From the NCBI GenBank assembly GCA_963921825.1, contig OY997591.1, forward strand, positions 37,407,825 through 37,471,824: 64,000 nucleotides of DNA, given 5' to 3'. The notes below the pieces were generated by a model. That model was not told the DNA's origin. It made no database searches and saw only the letters and a list, made by a program, of their open reading frames with translations. Of the stretch, positions 41,427-53,001 are shown piece after piece. Origin of the DNA: Erodium maritimum (lineage: Eukaryota; Streptophyta; Magnoliopsida; Geraniales; Geraniaceae). Both the position numbers and the translations under genes were made by a program. The first letter of the stretch is position 1, and each line of letters begins with the position of its first letter.

Positions 41427-41770
41427 ATCAGTAGAAATGCATGTGACACTGTTAGTGTTGTAGGACAAGTAAACATGTCGAACAGTAGAAATGCATGTGA
41501 CACTGTTGGTGTCGTAGGATAAGTGAACTTGTCGAATAATAGAATTGCGTGTGACACTTGGTAGTGTCGTAGGTTGAGTGAACCTGTCGAACAATAGAAT
41601 TACATGTGACACTTGGTAGTGTCGTAGGTTGAGTGAACCTGTCGAATAATAGAATTGCATGTGACACTTGGTATTGTCGTAGGTTGAGCGAACCTGTCAA
41701 ATAATAGAATTGCATGTGACACTTGGTAGTGTCGTAGGTTGAGCGAACCTGTCGAATAATAGAATTATGC
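41427..41770 (+). repeat. 55-bp tandem repeat in the G2 LTR
   Basis: GTGACACT with its flank recurs at 41442, 41497, 41551, 41606, 41661 and 41716, a period of 54-55 bp. The 3' LTR has about eight units (55700-56110). Confidence 0.85.
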
Positions 41771-42111
41771 CCGAGGGGTGCGTCGTACCCTCCGGTGCGC
41801 GGTCGGTAAAGTGCTGAGGGCTGTGGTTCCCGACAGGTGCGTCGTACCTTCAGGCGCGTGATCGGTAAAGTGGTGAGGCTTGTGGTTGTGGTGCGCGATC
41901 CTTTGTGATCTTGGCTGGTGTGCGATCCTTTGTGATCTTTGCTGGTGTGCGATCCTTTGTGATCTTGGCTGGTGTGCGATCCTGTGTGATCTTAACCTGG
42001 TGTGCGATCCTTTGTGATCTTGGGTGTTGTGTGATCGGTTGGTTTTGTGTGACCCTGCGTGATTTTGTTTATTATTGCGTGCGTTATTGAGGTCGTGACT
42101 GCTGGATCGGG

Positions 42112-42870
42112 TCTACATTTACGCGAGCGGGTTGTTCGAGGTTTCCCTCACGTGAACAGGTGGTTTGAGGTTTCCCTCATGTGAGTGGGTTGTTTGAGGT
42201 TTCCCCTATGTGATCGGGTTGTCGGGGTATTGATATTGTGAGCAATAGTGTTTGCTTAGTTGAGAACGTGATCCCCGTTTTGAGGTTTCCCTTATGTGAT
42301 CGGGTAATTGGGGCATTGATATGGTGAGCAATAGTGTTTTCTTAGTTGATAACGTGTTCCCCGTTTTGAGGTTTCCCTTATGTGATCGGGTAATTGGGGT
42401 ATTGATATGGTGAGCAATAGTGTTTGCTTAGTTGAGAACGTTATCCCCGTTTTGAGGTTTCCCTTATGTGATCGGGTAATTGGGGTGTTGATATGGTGAG
42501 CAATAGTGTTTGCTTAGTTGAGAACGTGATCCCCATTCGAGGTTTCCCTTACGTGAGCGAGTATTTGAGGTATTGATGTCGTGAGCAGTTGTGACGGTTT
42601 GGTATCAGGTCTTGAGGTAGTTGTTTGCCCTTTTAGATTGGTAAGTTGTTGATGCTTTACTAGTATGCCATAATCGAACGTGTATCCGTGGAGGTGAGCG
42701 GAACGCTCATTCCCTTTACTACTTTTCTCGCATGCCTCTGAGGTAGGGACGAGTAGCGAATACTGGTTTGGTTGCGGAAAGTTACAAGTAGATGCATATA
42801 GGACGTGTGAGGGTTGTGCTTTACCTTGTCGGTGTGACTAATGGAATGATTGTTCGGTCTCTGATTTGAG
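42112..42870 (+). repeat. Leader-derived segment inside the G2 5' LTR
   Basis: GAGGTTTCCCT units and an 86-bp tandem (TGATCGGG at 42211, 42297, 42383, 42469) are followed by a hairpin-bearing block. These match the untranslated leaders of G1 (28370-28980) and G0 (15660-15810, minus). The segment is bracketed by GGTCTACATTTACG (42106) and GGTCTACTTTACGTG (42869), short direct repeats of LTR sequence. The same insertion is in the 3' LTR (57035-57795). Confidence 0.75.
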
Positions 42871-43041
42871 GTCTACTTTACGTGTCCGGGTTTTGAGACG
42901 GTTGGGAATTTTTTAACAGTGGTATTGCGTGACTGTCAGTCTAAATTGTGTTTTTGGGGTAGTAGTCCCCGGGGGTGTTGTTGTTGTCGGTGTTCCCGAC
43001 ATTTCTGTTGGTATGCCGTGGTCAATCCGGTATCTGTGGTG

Positions 43042-43058
43042 GTGAGCGAAGTGCTCAC
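43042..43058 (+). promoter_or_regulatory. Conserved LTR hairpin (G2 copy)
   Basis: Arms GTGAGC and GCTCAC with a longer loop (GAAGT) than in G0 and G1. The next bases, CCCCTGCTGCTTTTCCTGCAGG, keep the pyrimidine stretch and CAG. The 3' LTR equivalent is 57967-57983. Confidence 0.5.
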
Positions 43059-43340
43059 CCCCTGCTGCTTTTCCTGCAGGTACTGGTCGTGAGGCGGACT
43101 AGGAGAACCCTCGAAGCTTGAAGAGCTGGGAGCGGAAGTCCGGGTCCTTGGGTAGTTAGTGACGTACCTTATAGCTCGTGTGGTTCATTGTTTTGAACGT
43201 ATTTTCCACTGTAAAAATATTGTTTTTGATTAACGTAAGTGGAAATTTTAAAAAGGTTTATTAAAATGTTTGAAAATCGTTTTACTGTTTCACCGTTTGC
43301 GTTCCGGGTTCGGTCATGCCGAATTCGGGGCGTGACAGTT

Positions 43341-43352
43341 TGGTATCGGAGA
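43341..43352 (+). other. G2 primer binding site, decayed
   Basis: TGGTATCGGAGA, three mismatch-free bases into the expected place but two mismatches to the initiator-Met complement. Confidence 0.65.
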
Positions 43353-44035
43353 TCGAGGTTTCACACCTCGGACTGTACGTCAATTAGGTGGGGAGGTTTG
43401 AGTCATTAAAATTTCTCGCCGTGCGTTGGTCAGGCAAGTCGAAAACCGTGTGTAGACTCGTAGTGACGTGAGTCTTGTTTGATGTTGTGTGTATGTGCGG
43501 TACTTTTGTTACTGGCATAATGATTTTGTGACTATCATGATGTTGTGTGTATGTTGCGTGAAACGTTTATTGACTGTCACGACTCGAGTCAAGGGCTCCC
43601 TTGTAGTCGAACGTGACGGTGCTGATATCAAGTGGGTACAATGTAGTTCGGGGACGCCTAGACCGGGTTGTAACTACGTGATGTCAAAAATGAGATTTTA
43701 TGATGAAAAGGAGAAAATTTTAAAACTGATAGGCATGTTGGGCATGTGTTTTAAAATCAATTGACCATGTGGTTGTTTGTGATTTGAAATTGGGTGACGT
43801 GAAATTGTGTGTGTGACTTGTTGTTCGTGCGTTTTGAAATTATGTGATTGAAAGTGTGTGGCGCACGAGTGTGCGGGTTGATTGTGATAAGAATAAGATA
43901 CGACTCTGCTAAGGGTAGACTTAGCTTTCTGTGGTGAGCGCGATTATGAGAACCGTGTGTTTTAACCGGTTGATTATATGCCGGAACGTCTAGGCTGGGT
44001 GAACGCTAGGGTAGTGAGTGAGTCGCCCTTTTGAG
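43353..44035 (+). other. G2 leader
   Basis: Keeps the phrase after the primer site shared with G1 (GAGGTTTCACACCTCGG, TGTGTAGACTCGTAGTGACG). It has only one or two GGGCATGT units where G1 and G0 have a tandem block. No gene. Confidence 0.6.
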
Positions 44036-44650
44036 AGTTCGCGAGTTAAGCGTGTGCGTGGGTTATGGACCCACCACATGGTGGCCGGAGTACGAGGCCA
44101 AGTTTACAACACTGTCCCGCTTTGCACCAGTGATGCTGGTGGCTGAAGCGAACCGATACAGGAGGTTCGAGAGAGGGCTCAAAGCCCTAATTCTGGATCG
44201 AGTCCTCACCCTGAGGATTCGGGTATATTCAGAGTTGGTGGACACGATGGCGGTAGTGGAGCGAGGTCTCAGAGAGACTGCGAGGGTCCGTGAGGTTCGG
44301 TAGTGATTGAGCTTGTCCGTGTATCTGTAGGGAGGATACTTAGGAAATGACAGCCTTTGACGTAAACCTGGGAATGGATTGGCTTGCAAAGTACCGAGTG
44401 AATATAAACAGTTACCAGCGATGGGTGACGGTATCAGCAGGCAACACGAGGGTCTCGTGTGTATTGGGCAGAAAGAACGGAGTTCTCCTATCGGCATGGC
44501 CGGTAGTGGAGGAAGTGTCGACCGCGCAGAGCCGAGAGTTACCGCGAGTAGTATGCGAGTTCCCTGAGGTCTTTCCCGATGAGTTGACCGGGTTGCCGCC
44601 AGTTCGCGAGGCCGAGTTCGGGATTGACCTGATGTCAGGGACTGCACCGA
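44036..44650 (+). pseudogene. G2 gag core joined to protease end and RT start
   Basis: 44075-44303 encodes a gag-core piece: WWPEYEAKFTTLSRFAPVML, NRYRRFERGLK, VERGLRETARVREVR, then a stop. It runs directly, in a changed frame, into the protease C-terminus (NLGMDWLAKYRVNI, 44371) and the RT beginning (LPPVREAEFGIDL, about 44594). The zinc knuckles and the protease active site are skipped, exactly as in G1 (29150-29420). It breaks at 44652 where Copia C2 is inserted. Confidence 0.75.
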
Positions 44651-44652
44651 TA

Positions 44653-46626
44653 TGTTAGCATTTATGCCCGTAGCCCAATCGTAAATGTCCAAATGTAAAT
44701 ATCATTGTTGGCAATATGAAAAGCGGCTTTTGATATTAGTTAAGTGTTGGAGTAATATGTCGTATGTGTTTCTGATCTATGCTCACTATGCGAATAGAAC
44801 CATAGATCAGGATGGATCACACTCGACGAGGTCCCTAGTCAATAGTCTTTGCTAGAAGTGACTAGTATGAAAGATGACTCTTGATGGCTTACGTTCTATT
44901 GGCCATAGGAAAGGTTTCCGGAGTCTGATCATAAACATCATGTGTGGGACATGATGTTGGACGACCCGACCTGAATATGTTCCATAGATTGAGTCATGAA
45001 CATGTTCAGAGTCGTTGCTTGTCAGGTATCCTTAGACCGAGGAGTCTATATGATTGCTATGCTGTAAACAACCAAGTTTGACCTGAAAGCCCAACGTTGC
45101 ACCGTGACTGAGCTTCCATAACGGCCATGATTGGCTTGGGGAATGACTGCATGAGTGACATGATAGGCGGCTAAGGGATGTATCCATCATACGACGGTAT
45201 GGGAAAGATATCTAGTTCACGGCCGCTTGATCGAGAGTGACTGACGGGAAAAGCATGGCCATGCGCATGATATGGGATATCATAAGGGCCAGTCATCTCA
45301 CATATCAAGGAACAGTGATTGAGGATAAGAAGGATGACGGCTCTATGCCTTATCTCAATCAGGATATCAGAGATAAGGGATAATGACAAGGACGGCTGAA
45401 AGGTCAGAATCGACAGGGGGCGATTCGTTATGCAGGGTCGGGCGACACTGAGTCTCGTCAGTCGCCACATTAGTAAGATCAAGTAAAATGGGATTTTACG
45501 TTGATCTTACCGACATGCATAGACCTAAGGGTCACACCATAAGTTTGTAACTCGATAAGAACGCAAGTGGATTGGCTTGGAGGGAGTCGTGTCGGGAATT
45601 GCCATAGTGGACGGGCTAGCATGGTGGGCTCGGTATGGGCTCTCTTGGAGAGGCCCATGACCAGCCCACATGGGCTAGGCCCAACAAGAACCAAAGGTCA
45701 AAGGTTGACTAAGTGGTCTTGTTAAACTAAGTGGGTTGGACCCACTTTCCACTAGTTAATAAACTAGCTTAGTTTATTAAGTCTACCATGCAAAGTAGCA
45801 TGGACACTTGGTTTTTGTTTTTGTTTTTGTTTTTTCTGTTTCGGGATAAGGTTTTTCCTTATAGTTCCCCCTTAGCAGAACTCCCTTGTAAGCGTGGCAC
45901 GGGTCTTTTGACCCCTTTACCTTGATTCTGCTTGAATCAAGGCATTCCGAATTCTTTGGATTCGGTCTTATTTTAATAATATTTTCGATCTTATAAAAAA
46001 AAAGCATGGAAACTTGGCAACTTGATGTATATTAAGTGAGATGACCACTTCCACTTAAGTCTACATGTAAGAGGTGTTGGCAAGACACAACATGCAAATA
46101 AGAGAAGAAAATTTCAGCACAACTTCTAATCTCTCATCTTTGCAAACTCCTCCAAGAAGCTCCAAGTTCCATTGTTGCATGTTCTTGAGTTTACAAACTC
46201 AAGAACTACGTTGGCTTTGATTCCGTCAAGGATACGTAGGCGTCCAAGGGGCTCAAGCCATTCAAAGTTCGGTGTTATTGAACCAATTTCGGACAAGTAG
46301 AGGGTGCTGATTTTCAGCACAGTTTTGTCCGACCAGTCACTTTCAAGAGCTCGATCGGAGATTCATCCGATGTCCGATGAAGCTGATTTTTGGAGTGAGC
46401 GTTCTGCACATATGGGTCTTCAATCTGACCAAAAGGATTTGAATTTCAACGGTTCGTTTGAGAGATACACGGCTGCAAGATGAGACACTTGCAAAGGTGA
46501 TGTACACAAACATTTGCTGAATTTTCGGACTTGTTTTTCATATTTGGTAGATTCATCTCGATTGATTCGTGGTTAATCTTCCGCTGCGTTTTGTGTTTAA
46601 CATGTCCACGACATCGAGTTCCAACA
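44653..46626 (+). repeat. C2 5' LTR (1.97 kb)
   Basis: TGTTAGCATTTATGCCCGTA to GAGTTCCAACA. It contains a 191-bp retroposed fragment (45812-46002). Comparison with 51946-53001 shows few differences, so C2 is relatively young for this window. Confidence 0.9.
45812..46002 (+). mobile_element. Short retroposon (5'-truncated LINE end or SINE) in the C2 LTR
   Basis: Flanked by AGCATGGACACTTGG (45797-45811) and AGCATGGAAACTTGG (46003-46017), a 15-bp duplication with one difference. It ends TTAATAATATTTTCGATC-TTAT plus an A run, much like the 3' end of the LINE at 9350-9376. It starts with a T/G-rich tract (TTTTTG repeats). No coding. Confidence 0.7.
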
Positions 46627-46627
46627 G

Positions 46628-46639
46628 TGGTATCAGAGC
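46628..46639 (+). other. C2 primer binding site (initiator-Met tRNA)
   Basis: TGGTATCAGAGC, one base after the LTR; full 12-base match. Confidence 0.9.
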
Positions 46640-48273
46640 ATGGCTACCAACGGGAAAAACAAGAGCTGAAATTTTCAGTTTTGGTGCTGAAAATTTTGAG
46701 GTGCTTGCTGGTTTTTTATTTAAAGTGCATAAAAATGCATGTTAGCTTCTTAATTTCATGTTTTTGCATATATGGGTGTATGCTTGATTTATAACATGAT
46801 TTAATTTCTTGCATGTGGGTTTTATGCATGAAATTGGTGATTTTCGGGATAAAATCAAATCTGATCTTTTCGGACAAAGTTTAATTTTCGGGGTCACGAG
46901 ACCGGGACTCTCGGGGAGCCGATCACGTGACCGGATGGGGCTCCGTTGGACGGAGCTAGGCCGAGTCGTGACTATTGGATAGTCAGAACGCCGGGGCTAA
47001 AAAATTTGGGGAATTGCGACGAGTTTGGAACCGTCATGATGAACCACAAAATTAAACGTTTGGAAAATTCAATTTTGAAACCGGTTTCGATAAACCGTGT
47101 AATAATTTTTCGAAACTTGGAAGCTAATTAAAATCAGTCATATCTCGCGGTTTGATAACACGTTGTTTGATAACATGCTTTATGATGTGATGATTATGCA
47201 TGGTGCACGTTATTAAGCCCGGGTAGTTTTATGGCTTTTCTCGGACTGCGTGCCGGTAGTGTTACCGTGTAACTATTCTTTTAAAGGTGTGTTCGTCGTA
47301 CCACTTGTTTGTAATAATTATTATTTCCCGACCTGCGAGTCGTGTATTTTATTGTAACCGTTATCGCCTGCTTGGAGACGAAGAAGCTCAAGAGGCGAGT
47401 GGGAGACCGCAGGAAACGGCTTGGAGTAGATGGACGTCAAGAGGCGAGTGGGAGGCCCACGTTATCGTCTTGAAGTCAAGATTGCTCAAGACCGGGTTGG
47501 GAATAGTTTAGGGGGCTTTGACGTGCACGTCTTTATGCTTGATGCTTGGTTTAAATTATGCATGATTGTATGGTTAGAATGCATGCTTAGATTTAAACTT
47601 TCAAGCAAATCACCTCACATGCAAAGATAAAATTGGTTTTAATCGTTTGTTTGTGAGTCCTTGAACTGTCTTTACATTGGATGTAGTAGACGGGTTCGAA
47701 GGAAGAATTACATTGGATGTAATTGGAGAAATCATTACATTTGGAATGTAGTTGACGTTCTCATCGCATCAATGATGTGCCAAAAGTTCAAACACGACAA
47801 GACAAGTAAAAATGGGTCATGTCAGATACCTCCCAATTTATCGACAACTTCCTACTTCATCGACCTATGGGTGTCATGTGCCTTAGCGGAGCATCCATGG
47901 GAAGGCATTGTAGCAAGTTTGGTCAGCATATGTGGGTGTCGTGCGCCTTAGCGGAGCACCTGCATAGTGACAGGCCATAGTTGAAAATTGGTGGACCCGA
48001 CTACGATTCTCAGCTAGGGCTGAGCTAGGGTATCAGATAGGGTAAGCCGTGTACTTGAAGTACATACCCTAGCCAAGAGTCACATTGGATGTGATCGGAT
48101 GGAGTCCGGCCTACATAGCTCGGTTGAGTGGTGAGCCTTAGTTCAGCTCCATCGAGTGAATCAAGGTTCTTGGTTCAAGATTCTATAGGTTTAGAATCGC
48201 TTGTCGGTGTTTGAACTCGATCTTCATGATTTATTCAGTTTACTGATTAAATTCACTTTGTCGTGTGGATCAA
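46640..48273 (+). other. C2 untranslated leader
   Basis: No long open frame with a known domain. Local near-duplicates occur: TTACATTGGATGTA three times around 47670-47750, and GTGCCTTAGCGGAGCA-like phrases at 47878 and 47942. Confidence 0.5.
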
Positions 48274-48890
48274 AATGGCTAACACATCAGCGAACAACGG
48301 TAGTTTGTCATTGAAAACCATACTTGACGGGGTCAAGCTCAATGGGACAAACTATCTGGACGTGTACAGAGTTTTGAGGATAGTCCTCAAATTCTAAACG
48401 CAACAGGACATATCCTTGATAAGGCTATCCCTTATGTCCAGAAAATGAAGGGGCATCTCGAACATCTTAATTGACTGGGTCTTAAGATAGCGTCGGAGAT
48501 GGCAGCAGACGTGGGTTTGCACTCCCTTCCTCGTGTGTATGATGAGTTCATCGTGAGCTATCATATGCATGATATGGACAAGATCAAGTCAGAGTTACAT
48601 GGCACGTTTGTAACTGCTGAGAAGAATATCAGGGATTTAGGATCCAAGGATATTCTGATGGTCAGAAAGGGATCCAGTTTCGGGAGGGAAACTGGTAGTT
48701 GCAAGGGCAAGGCCCTTGTGCACTTAGCAAGAAAGATGAGACACACGATCGCTCCTAACCCTCCAAGGACCGGGGGTCCTCAAGGAAGGCTAAGGAGGAT
48801 GAGATTGTCTGCTTCTACTGCCAGAAGCCTGATCATTGGATTCAGAATTGTGGGAAAAACCAGGATGATCTAAAGATGGGCAGTAGGACT
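48274..48890 (+). pseudogene. C2 gag remnant
   Basis: Starts ATGGCTAACACATCAGCG (48274; MANTSANNGSLSLKTILDGV), the usual N-terminus of this plant Copia group. A stop lies near 48396, and the frame recovers at 48499 (AADVGLHSLPRVYDEFIVSY). A zinc knuckle (CFYCQKPDHWIQNC, about 48812-48853) is present but in a shifted frame from the preceding part. Gag packages the RNA; this copy has at least one stop and one frameshift. Confidence 0.75.
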
Positions 48891-51800
48891 GCGCCATCAT
48901 TAGGTATTAACTTAATAGAGCTACCTCTCGCTACTTCCAAAGATTCATGGGTATTGGATACCGAGGGTGAATCTCATATACGCACTAACGTGCAGTGGTT
49001 GGAAGGTAGGAGAGGCTTGGAGAAGAACATATTGGACCTCAGAGTGGACAACAAGTAAGGGTTGTAGCGACTGTTGTAGGATCCATGGGTCTTCATCATC
49101 CAAATAGCCTTGTTGTGTTTTGAACAATATATTGCATACCTATTAGGATCATTATATCTGTATCCGTGTTAGACACCGAAAGATATAATATGGATATTGG
49201 AAATTGGATTTCCAATATTCTATGCAATGATATGTTTAAACAAACATGGTTGGAGGATTGTACATATTGGATATGGTGACAATGCCTCAAGCTCTATTTA
49301 TAAGGTTGATACCAAAAGGTCTAAATCCGATAATTTAGACCATACTCTGTTAAGGCACTGTCATTTAGGTCTCATAATCAAGAAACGCATATCAGCACTT
49401 CACAAGTGCGGACATTGAGGTCCATTCAAATTTCATTCGAATAATAAATGCAAGGCTTGTTTGTTGAAGCAAAATGATTAAAGCGCCCTTCATCGATCGC
49501 GGTGATAGGGCGGGTGAATTATTGGAATGACACACTCGGATGTGTAGACCAATAAGTTCGCTTGCCAGGAGGGGTTTTAGCTACTTTATCACATTTACTT
49601 ATGGATGCAGTAAATATGATTATGTCTATTCGATAAGACATAAGTCTAAAACTTTTGATAAATTCAAAGATTCATGACTAAAGTAGAAAACCAGCTCGAG
49701 AAAAGTATTAAGGCTCTTCGATTGGATCGAAGGGGAGAATACTTAACTACAGAGTTTTTAGATCATCTAAGAGAGAATGGGATCCTTCGGAATGGACTCC
49801 TCCCGGGGCACCGTAGTTGAGAGGTGTAGCTGAACCGAGAAATCAAACATTGTTGGACAATGGTCTGATCCATGGTCAGTTTGACTGATCTCCCTATCTC
49901 TTTCTGGGGTTATGCTCTTGAGACGGCCGCATCATTTTGAATCAGGCTCCTACGAAAGCTATGGAAGGGACACCATTTGAGAAATAGCACGGGGGGAGGC
50001 CCGTTTTGTCCTTCCTAAAGATTTGGGGTTTCGAGGCTTATATGAAGCGGTTAGTTCATAGTAAGATCGAACCAAGATCTAAGAAATACACCTTTGTGGG
50101 GTATCCCAAGGAAACAAGGGGATACTACTTCTACAAACCTAGTGAGAACATGGTGTTCGTCACTCGGATGGGGTCTTTGTGCAAAGGGAGTTTGTTTTCA
50201 AAGACATCAGTGGGAGGGTTGTACATCTAGAAGGAGTTAAAGATGGTACATATGCCTCTAAACCACATGACAACCCAGTAGATTAGCCTGAAGTGGTCGT
50301 ACAGCAGGAACAAATTCCTGTAACAATTCCTAAAGGTCCAAGGCAATCTGGAAGGATTAGTCACCCACCTTTTAGATATGGTTGTTAAGTATCTGGAGGT
50401 GATAGTGAGCTAATGGTAGATCGTGAGGATCCAGCCACCTTTTCAGGAAGCTGTGAGTGGGCCCGACTCCGAGTTATGGCTGAGAGCCATAAGGGAGGAA
50501 ATGAAATCCATGTCGGATAACCAAGTCTGGGAACTGGTTGATCCCATCGATGGTGTGAGGACCATCGGATGCAATTAGATCTTCAAGGTGAAGATGGACA
50601 TGGATGGCAAGCCTCTGACCTACAAAGCCCGACTGGTTGCAAAAGGTTATAGGCAGATCCTGTGGATTGACTATGAGGAAACCTTCTCACCAATGGCTAT
50701 GGTCAAATCTATCTAGATTCTTCTTGACATGGTCTCGTATCTTGATTACGAGATATGGAAAGTGGATGTCAAAACCGCTTTTAAACGGGAATTTGACTGA
50801 GGACGTTTTATGTCTCAGCCCGAAGGTTTTGACGATCCGAAGAATAAGGGATAGATTCATAAGTTGTTGAACTCCATTTGTGGATTGAAACAAGCTTCTC
50901 GGAGTTGGAATCTTAGTTTTGATGAAGCTGTAATTAGATTCGGCTTTGTCAAGAACGAAGATGAGCCTTGCGTTTACAAGAAGGCTAGTGGGAGTAAGAT
51001 TGCCTTTCTGGTGTTGTATGTCGATGACATACTTATCGGAAACGACGTCCCTGTTTTAAACGAGACCAAAAGCTTGGAGGGGACGTGTTTCACGATGGAC
51101 TTAGGCGAGGCTGCTTATATCTTAGGGATTAAGGTATATAGAGATCGCACCAAGAGGGTCTTGGGATTAAGTCGGAGCACCTATATGAACAATGCATTGA
51201 GTAGGTTCTCAATGCTCGATTCAAAGAAAGGATTCTTATCCGCTCGTCATGGCATTAATTTCAGCAAGACTCAGTGTCCTAAAACACCTGATGAGCTGAA
51301 AAGGATGATGCGAATCCCATGCGCCTGGGAGGGGCAGGATCGATCATATATGCATGACATATACGAGACTGCATGTCTTGTATGCCTTGTGTTGTACCAG
51401 TAGACATCAGTCTGACCCTTGGGGAAAGATGAGTCTGAACTAGTCGTTAATGGGTATGTTGACGCTAGTTTCCAAACAGATTAAGATGACTTTAGAAGTC
51501 CGTCAAGACATATGTTTACGCTGATTGACGGTGCTTTCAGCTTGAAGAGCGTGAAGCAAGATACCGTCGCTGACTCCACGATAGAGGCCGAGTACATAGC
51601 GGCTGCAGGGGCAGCCAAGGAGGCTATATGGATTTGGAAATTCACGGCAGGGTTAGGCGTAATTAAAAAACCGCCTAAGCCCGGTGAATCGATTTTGCGA
51701 CAACACTGGGGCCATTGCTCAAGCTAAAGAGCCTAGATCGCATAACAAATCCAAACATGTACTGCGGGGATATCACCTAATCAGAGAGATTCTGAACAGA

Positions 51801-51920
51801 TGTGATGTGAAGATCACGTATATTGCAACGGATGATATCATAGCCGACCCGTTGGCCAAAGCGATCTCGTTACCCAAGCCCGAGAGACTAATAAGGCAAA
51901 GGGATTATATTGGAATTTAG
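48891..51920 (+). pseudogene. C2 pol remnant (integrase, RT, RNase H)
   Basis: Order is that of Ty1/Copia: protease traces (DSWVLDTEGESHI, about 48942), then integrase fragments 49380-50230 (KALRLDRRGEYLTTEFLDHL with the acidic core residues, NQAPTKAMEGTPFEK, SKKYTFVGYPKETRGYYFY). RT follows (KARLVAKGYRQ about 50620, ICGLKQASRSWN about 50876, catalytic YVDDILIGND at 51017). RNase H comes last (VADSTIEAEYIAAAGAAKEA about 51562, DNTGAIAQAKEPRSHNKSKH about 51697, IADPLAKAI). Stops and frame changes occur throughout (for example 50577, 50715, 51403 and near 51690). It cannot be translated as one protein. Confidence 0.85.
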
Positions 51921-51925
51921 ATTGG

Positions 51926-51945
51926 AGCTAGGGCAAGTGGGAGAT
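51926..51945 (+). other. C2 polypurine tract
   Basis: GAGCTAGGGCAAGTGGGAGA, the standard plant Copia tract, directly before TGTTAGC at 51946. Confidence 0.85.
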
Positions 51946-53001
51946 TGTTAGCATTTATGCCCGTAGCCCAATCGTAAATGTCCAAATGTAAATATCATCG
52001 TTGGCAATATGAAAAACGGCTTTTGATATTAGTTAAGTGTTGGAGTAATATGTCGTATGTGTTCCCGATCTATGCCCACTATGCGAATAGAACCATAGAT
52101 CAGGATGGATCACACTCGACGGGGTCCCTAGTCAATGGTCTTCGCTAGAAGCGACTAGTATGAAAGATGACTCTTGATGGCTTACGTTCTATTGGCCATA
52201 GGAAAGGTTTCCGGAGTCTGATCATAAACATCATGTGTGGGACATGATGTTGGACGACCCGACCTGAATATGTTCCATAGATTGAGTCATGAACATGTTC
52301 AGAGTCGTTGCTTGTCAGGTATCCTTAGACCGAGGAGTCTATATGATTGCTATGCAGTAAACAACCAAGTTTGACCTGAAAGCCCAACGTTGCACCGTGA
52401 CTGGGCTTCCATAACGGCCAGGGTTGGCTTGGGGAATGACTGCATGAGTGACATGATAGGCGGCCAAGGGATGTATCCATCATACGACGGTATGAAAAAG
52501 ATATCTAGTTCACGACCGCTTGATCGAGAGTGACTGACGGGAAAAGCATGGCCATGCGCATGATATGGGATATCATAAGGGTCAGTCATCTCACATATCA
52601 AGGAACAGTGATTGAGGATAAGAAGGATGATGGCTCTATGCCTTATCTCAATCAGGATATCAGAGATAAGGGATAATGACAAGGACGGCTGAAAGGTCAG
52701 AATCGACAAGGGGCGATTCGTTATGCAGGGTCGGGCGATACTGAGTCTCGTCAGTCGCCACATTAGTAAGATCAAGTAAAATAGGATTTTACGTTCATCT
52801 TACCGACATGCATAGACCTAAGGGTCACACCATAAGTTTGTAACTCGATAAGAACGCAAGTGGATTGGCTTGGAGGGAGTCGTGTCGGGAATTGCCATAG
52901 TGGACGGGCTAGCATGGTGGGCTCGGTATGGGCTCTCTTGGAGAGGCCCATGACCAGCCCACATGGGCTAGGCCCAACAAGAACCAAAGGTCAAAGGTTG
53001 A
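51946..53001 (+). repeat. C2 3' LTR, first half only
   Basis: Identical over long stretches to 44653-45708. At AAAGGTTGA the sequence changes to GAGGGTCGACATG, which is gypsy RT. The remaining 0.9 kb of LTR is deleted. Confidence 0.88.

Larger units (their letters stand above)
40852..43337 (+). repeat. G2 5' LTR, 5'-truncated
   Basis: Homology to the 3' LTR begins at GTGGGGCCCACGTG (matching about 55126), so roughly 870 bp of U3 is lost. It ends GGGGCGTGACA. It holds 55-bp tandem units, 27-bp GATCCTTTGTGATC units (41890-42030), the captured leader segment (42112-42870) and two hairpins (42694-42709, 43042-43058). Confidence 0.85.
44653..53001 (+). mobile_element. Copia element C2, 3'-truncated
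   Basis: 5' LTR 44653-46626, primer site, leader, gag and pol remnants, polypurine tract and the first 1,056 bp of the 3' LTR. It lies in the G2 reverse transcriptase region. The right end is lost in a deletion that also took part of the G2 RT, so the left flank CGATA has no partner. LTR sequence is related to, but distinct from, the solo LTR family at 59896. Confidence 0.88.

Noticed and set aside
41427-42560. Regularly spaced direct repeats that could suggest a CRISPR-like array
   Set aside because: Unit plus 'spacer' is itself repeated (55-bp and 86-bp periods), there are no unique spacers, and the context is a plant LTR.
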